In this document: positions 30,058 through 30,328 of the stretch, in pieces
How positions within the stretch are numbered: position 1 is the first letter of the stretch
Layout: the number at the start of each line of letters is the position of its first letter
NCBI GenBank assembly: GCA_012799265.1
Contig: JAAZLP010000129.1
Location: 1 to 30,328, forward strand
Reading direction: 5' to 3'
Length of the DNA stretch: 30,328 nt
DNA from: Phyllobacteriaceae bacterium
GTDB lineage: Bacteria > Pseudomonadota > Alphaproteobacteria > Rhizobiales > Devosiaceae
Position numbers and translations under genes: made by a program
The notes under the pieces: model-generated
What the model saw: the letters and a program-made list of their open reading frames with translations, nothing else
Told to the model about the DNA's origin: nothing
The model's database searches: none

Positions 30058-30328
30058 CTCGTTGTATTCGAGGGTTATGCGGGAGGGGCTGAGCACTGGC
30101 CCTGCCGCCAGAATGCTCGGGAGGGGTCTCTCAGGGCCGATATTCTCCGGACCTGATGACTGCGCCGATTTGGTGAATAGCCTTTCAAGCTATTGAAATT
30201 CAACATTTCTGTGCCGTTTCATGCGATTGCCTTCGATGCGGGTCGCGTTAGGTGATGGATTCTGAGATCCAAAACATTCGTCGATTGAAGTGGAGGGCTT
30301 CACCACCGCTCGATGTCTGGACGTGATA
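30058..30328. other. No gene identified
   Basis: No convincing gene in the last ~270 bases. A minus-strand frame is open from the right edge to a TAG at 30190-30192 (45 codons) and could be the end of a gene lying outside, but its composition gives no support. A plus-strand ATG near 30254 reaches a stop after 23 codons. The part from about 30170 is poorer in G+C than the genes to its left. A weak inverted repeat, AATAGC/GCTATT, lies at about 30176-30195. Confidence 0.5.

Noticed and set aside
30190..30327. Minus-strand open frame touching the right edge
   Set aside because: Only 45 codons, no recognisable sequence, so it cannot be separated from chance; mentioned but not called as a gene.

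Overview
The window looks like ordinary chromosomal DNA from a GC-rich alphaproteobacterium of the Hyphomicrobiales, probably a Devosia-like relative. This is an inference from three things: an iron-control (Irr-type) box pair in front of an mbfA gene, a RutR orthologue next to reductive pyrimidine-degradation genes, and the overall protein repertoire. No plasmid, phage, transposon or CRISPR signature was seen.

Left part (1-14000): housekeeping and stress genes, many in convergent or divergent pairs. The 5' end of lepA runs off the left edge. It is followed by a secreted extensin-like protein, a 43-residue small protein divergent from a GcvA-type LysR regulator, a DadA-like flavoprotein, a PCu(A)C copper chaperone with an anchored small partner, and MbfA (ferritin-like domain plus VIT1-like membrane domain) behind two tandem iron-control elements. 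Then come a secreted SH3 protein, an alpha/beta hydrolase, the tRNA hydroxylase TrhO, an aldo/keto reductase, a thioredoxin-reductase-like flavoprotein with its Rrf2 regulator and a perfect operator-like dyad, a secreted unknown, a Gfo/Idh/MocA oxidoreductase, and a compact operon of a four-helix membrane protein between two 24-residue membrane peptides.

Centre (14061-24782): the main functional block. Eight minus-strand genes encode an omega-amino acid:pyruvate aminotransferase, malonate/methylmalonate semialdehyde dehydrogenase, an N-carbamoyl amidohydrolase (beta-ureidopropionase type), dihydropyrimidinase, and an ABC importer (ATPase, two permeases, NMT1/THI5-like binding protein), ending in a good terminator. 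A RutR-type TetR regulator is divergent from the aminotransferase, with a RutR-box-like site between them. Together they can take a dihydropyrimidine to beta-alanine, malonate semialdehyde and acetyl-CoA. The first reductive enzyme, dihydropyrimidine dehydrogenase (PreA/PreT), is not in the window.

Right part (24791-30328): a membrane diguanylate cyclase, a VOC-family protein, a large GT-C-like membrane protein, a YjbR-family protein, MsrA, a small membrane protein, and tRNA-Ser(GGA) with its own terminator. The last ~270 bases hold no gene I can support.
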